Source of the DNA: Desulfuromonadales bacterium
GTDB lineage: Bacteria > Desulfobacterota > Desulfuromonadia > Desulfuromonadales > JAHYIW01
Direction: 5' to 3'
Length of the DNA: 45,334 nucleotides
Assembly (NCBI GenBank): GCA_029210745.1
Contig: JARGFI010000022.1
Span: forward strand, 1-45,334
This document shows positions 43,580-45,334 of the stretch, piece after piece. The notes beneath the pieces were generated by a model. The model was given only the letters and a program-made list of their open reading frames with translations. It was not told the origin of the DNA and ran no database searches. Position numbers and translations under genes: made by a program. How positions within the stretch are numbered: the first letter of the stretch is position 1; every line of letters starts with the position of its first letter.

Positions 43580-43885
43580 TAATCGGCTTGGGAGGATACG
43601 ATTATAAACCGCTTTTGCTAATGATTTGCAGCACGGCGGTTTTTTGCGTTTTTGGGGGAAGAATGCAAATCAGGAGTACAGGTCAATGTGCGCGAGGGTT
43701 TCTGGAACCCGAAAAAGTAAGATTGGCGGTTGCCTTTCGGTTGTGTTCAGGAACTTGGTCTTGTGCGGTGGATAATCGATGATAAATCCATATGTGCCAA
43801 TTGTTGGCGTATGTGTAAAAGTTATATAAAACAAGTTACGTGCAAAATAAATTACGGACAATCAGCAATATGAATGGAGGACAGT

Positions 43886-44968
43886 ATGAGTTTCGATGAA
43901 AAAATAGCAGCTTTGATCCAGAGGCTTCCCAAATTGACTGATCATTTGCAGACTGAAGAAGCCACAAAAAACGCTCTTGTCATGCCATTCATTGCTGCCC
44001 TTGGTTACGATGTTTTTAACCCAAAAGAAGTCGTCCCAGAATTTACTGCTGATGTGGGAACAAAAAAAGGAGAAAAAGTTGATTACGCAATAATGAAGGA
44101 CAATGAAACCTGCATATTAATCGAGTGCAAAAAGGCGAATGGTGATCTTTGCCATGAAAACATGAACCAGCTCTATCGTTATTTTACGGTAACAAAAGCA
44201 CGCATAGCTATTCTAACTAATGGAATTCAATATAGATTTTATTCAGATTTAGAAGAAACAAACAAGATGGATAATAAGCCATTCTTAGAGCTTGATTTGG
44301 CAAATCCAAAATTAAATGCCTTGGCCGAAGTCAAAAAAATGGCAAAAGAGGATTTTGATCTTGATCGCATGCTCAGTACTGCGAGTGAGCTAAAATATAC
44401 CTCCGAGATTAAGAAAGTCCTAATAACACAATCTGAATCGCCAGACGAAGAGTTTGTACGTTACTTTTTCCAGCGAGTAATGCCAGGCAGCAGATTTACA
44501 GCCTCCTACAAAGAACTATTCACCCCCTTGGTATCCAAAGCCTTTCACCAGTTTCTCAGTGACAGAATAAGCGACAGGCTTCGATCCGCTCTCGAAAATG
44601 AAAAAGATAAAACCAACGACAATTCAGAGGTAGATCCTGAGTCAAGTCAAGAAGATAAACGAGATGGCATAGTCACAACCGAGGAGGAATTGGAAGGTTG
44701 GAATATTGTCAGGGCAATTTGTGCAAAGCTAGTCTCTCCTTCACGTGTTGTTCACAGAGACACAAAATCATATATGGGGATATTACTTGACGACAACAAT
44801 AGAAAGCCAATTTGTCGTTTATGGTTCAACGGCAAGCAAAAATACCTTGGAGTATTAGACGCCAATAAAGAAGAAACGAGAGTTCGCATTGATTCGGTAG
44901 TTGATATCTATCTCCACGCCGACAAGATCCTTGAAATTATCGCAACATATGAAACTAACGAAAAATGA
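43886..44968 (+). CDS. Stand-alone HsdR N-terminal-like nuclease domain protein
   Basis: The protein has 360 residues from ATG 43886, chosen because GGAGG at 43876-43880 precedes it; the ATG at 43874 overlaps that site. The N-terminal domain (about 1-150) has the PD-(D/E)xK nuclease signature of type I restriction R proteins: VDYAIM (D66) and LIECKKA (E80, K82). The C-terminal part (about 250-360; EELEGWNIVRAICAKL, YMGILLDDNNRKPICRLWFN) is a separate folded module. There are no helicase motifs, so it is not a full HsdR. The gene is AT-rich and unlike its neighbours, which suggests transfer. Defence is a guess from family; the cellular substrate is unknown. Confidence 0.78.
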   Translation: MSFDEKIAALIQRLPKLTDHLQTEEATKNALVMPFIAALGYDVFNPKEVVPEFTADVGTKKGEKVDYAIMKDNETCILIECKKANGDLCHENMNQLYRYFTVTKARIAILTNGIQYRFYSDLEETNKMDNKPFLELDLANPKLNALAEVKKMAKEDFDLDRMLSTASELKYTSEIKKVLITQSESPDEEFVRYFFQRVMPGSRFTASYKELFTPLVSKAFHQFLSDRISDRLRSALENEKDKTNDNSEVDPESSQEDKRDGIVTTEEELEGWNIVRAICAKLVSPSRVVHRDTKSYMGILLDDNNRKPICRLWFNGKQKYLGVLDANKEETRVRIDSVVDIYLHADKILEIIATYETNEK

Positions 44969-44998
44969 AGCACTTGTTGATTCCCACATTATTCGGAC

Positions 44999-45334
44999 TT
45001 ACCTTTCCTGATTATTAAAGAGGCCAGAGCCCGCCCAGAAGCTGTCGCGCTGGTAGCGGTTGATCTGGTTGAAGGCCTCGCGGATGTCCACGCCCCGGCG
45101 CTTGAGCTCCACATGCACCATGGGCAGACCATTGACCAGCACCGTCACGTCGAAGCGATTGGCCCGGTTGGCCCCGCCATCCCCTTGTGGCACCTCGTAT
45201 TGGTTGATGACCTGCAAGCTGTTGTTGTGGATATGCAGCTTGTCGATCAGGTAAATGTTCTTGACCGTGCCATCGTCGCGCTTGAGCACCTGGATATGGT
45301 CTTCCTGGATGCGTGTGGTCTTTTCAACGATGCC
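44999..45334 (-). pseudogene. hsdR fragment truncated after the nuclease domain, 5' end outside window
   Basis: The frame is open from the window edge at 45334 to TAA 45001-44999. The visible 111 residues match the N-terminal region of type I restriction subunit HsdR: NIYLIDKLHIHNNSLQVINQ, then FDVTVLVNGLPMVHVELKRRG with the D-x(n)-ELK nuclease motif, then FNQINRYQRDSFWAGSGLF. Right after GSGLF, the conserved continuation to the rest of the protein is lost and the frame ends with NNQER. All helicase motor domains must be missing. The fragment is GC-rich, unlike the AT-rich gene it faces. Hence it is a truncated remnant at a recombination junction. Confidence 0.8.

Larger units (their letters stand above)
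43351..43885 (+). other. AT-rich intergenic stretch, mosaic
   Basis: About 535 bp has base composition unlike the core. It contains a possible 50-codon frame, a 15-base copy of the repeat end seen at 19292-19306, and a 30-bp tandem duplication, all listed separately. A 64-codon frame at 43588-43782 has no ribosome site and no recognisable content. TTGTTG (43801-43806) and TATATA (43823-43828), 16 bp apart, are a weak promoter for the HsdR-N gene. Confidence 0.5.

Noticed and set aside
43588-43782. 64-codon plus frame before the HsdR-N gene
   Set aside because: It has no ribosome site, unusual cysteine-rich composition and no family, so it is treated as non-coding.

Overview
The window looks like about 42.5 kb of chromosome from a strictly or facultatively anaerobic deltaproteobacterium of the Desulfuromonadales/Geobacter type, followed by about 2.8 kb of accessory DNA. 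This assignment is an inference. It rests on several features: a GC-rich core, a sensor kinase with a c-type heme motif in its periplasmic domain, a tiny diheme cytochrome, system II cytochrome c maturation genes (ResB and CcsA), a class III (oxygen-sensitive) ribonucleotide reductase, a two-subunit transketolase, sigma-54 promoters and a sigma-54 activator.

Layout. (1) 1-926: the 3' part of a TPR gene. (2) 998-6258, minus strand: small conserved protein, split transketolase (N then C subunit), a heme-motif histidine kinase and its NtrC-type sigma-54 activator. (3) 6330-10213, minus strand, from a sigma-70 promoter at 10264-10293: murI, a GerMN-domain protein and cobalamin-dependent methionine synthase. 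(4) 10419-11489, plus strand: small membrane protein, diheme mini-cytochrome, and a 40-residue membrane peptide behind its own sigma-54 promoter. (5) 11587-14444, minus strand: anaerobic ribonucleotide reductase, with the glycyl-radical segment encoded as a separate 46-residue peptide between nrdD and nrdG and an NrdR-box-like site upstream; nikR and an MFS transporter run the other way. (6) 16333-18240: small hypothetical genes and a REP-like repeat. (7) 18648-21852: a receiver-only regulator, a candidate C/U-rich small RNA with promoter and terminator, hisI-hisG plus a zinc-ribbon protein, and an RluA-family pseudouridine synthase. (8) 21972-32503: AsmA-like protein, ResB, two lipoproteins, OsmC-like protein, Ig-like lipoprotein, QueG-like Fe-S protein and a SIMPL-domain protein. 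(9) 32601-40557, minus strand: a tetrapyrrole operon with a good sigma-70 promoter, in the order precorrin-2 dehydrogenase, ccsA, hemA, hemC, cobA/hemD fusion, hemB, M16 peptidase. (10) 40625-42567, minus strand: response regulator and DegP protease behind a near-consensus sigma-54 promoter with two tandem dyad sites.

(11) 42.7-45.3 kb is a mosaic accessory patch. It holds a decayed DUF6516-type toxin gene next to its intact winged-helix partner and a perfect palindromic operator, a perfect 30-bp tandem duplication, an AT-rich stand-alone HsdR-N nuclease-like gene, and a GC-rich hsdR fragment that lacks its motor domains and runs off the window end.

The core genes fit together as anaerobic respiratory physiology. 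Heme synthesis is transcribed with a cytochrome c assembly factor, oxygen-sensitive nucleotide reduction appears to be under NrdR, and envelope quality control (DegP) appears to be under sigma-54. The most unusual item is the split class III ribonucleotide reductase. No tRNA, rRNA or CRISPR array was seen.
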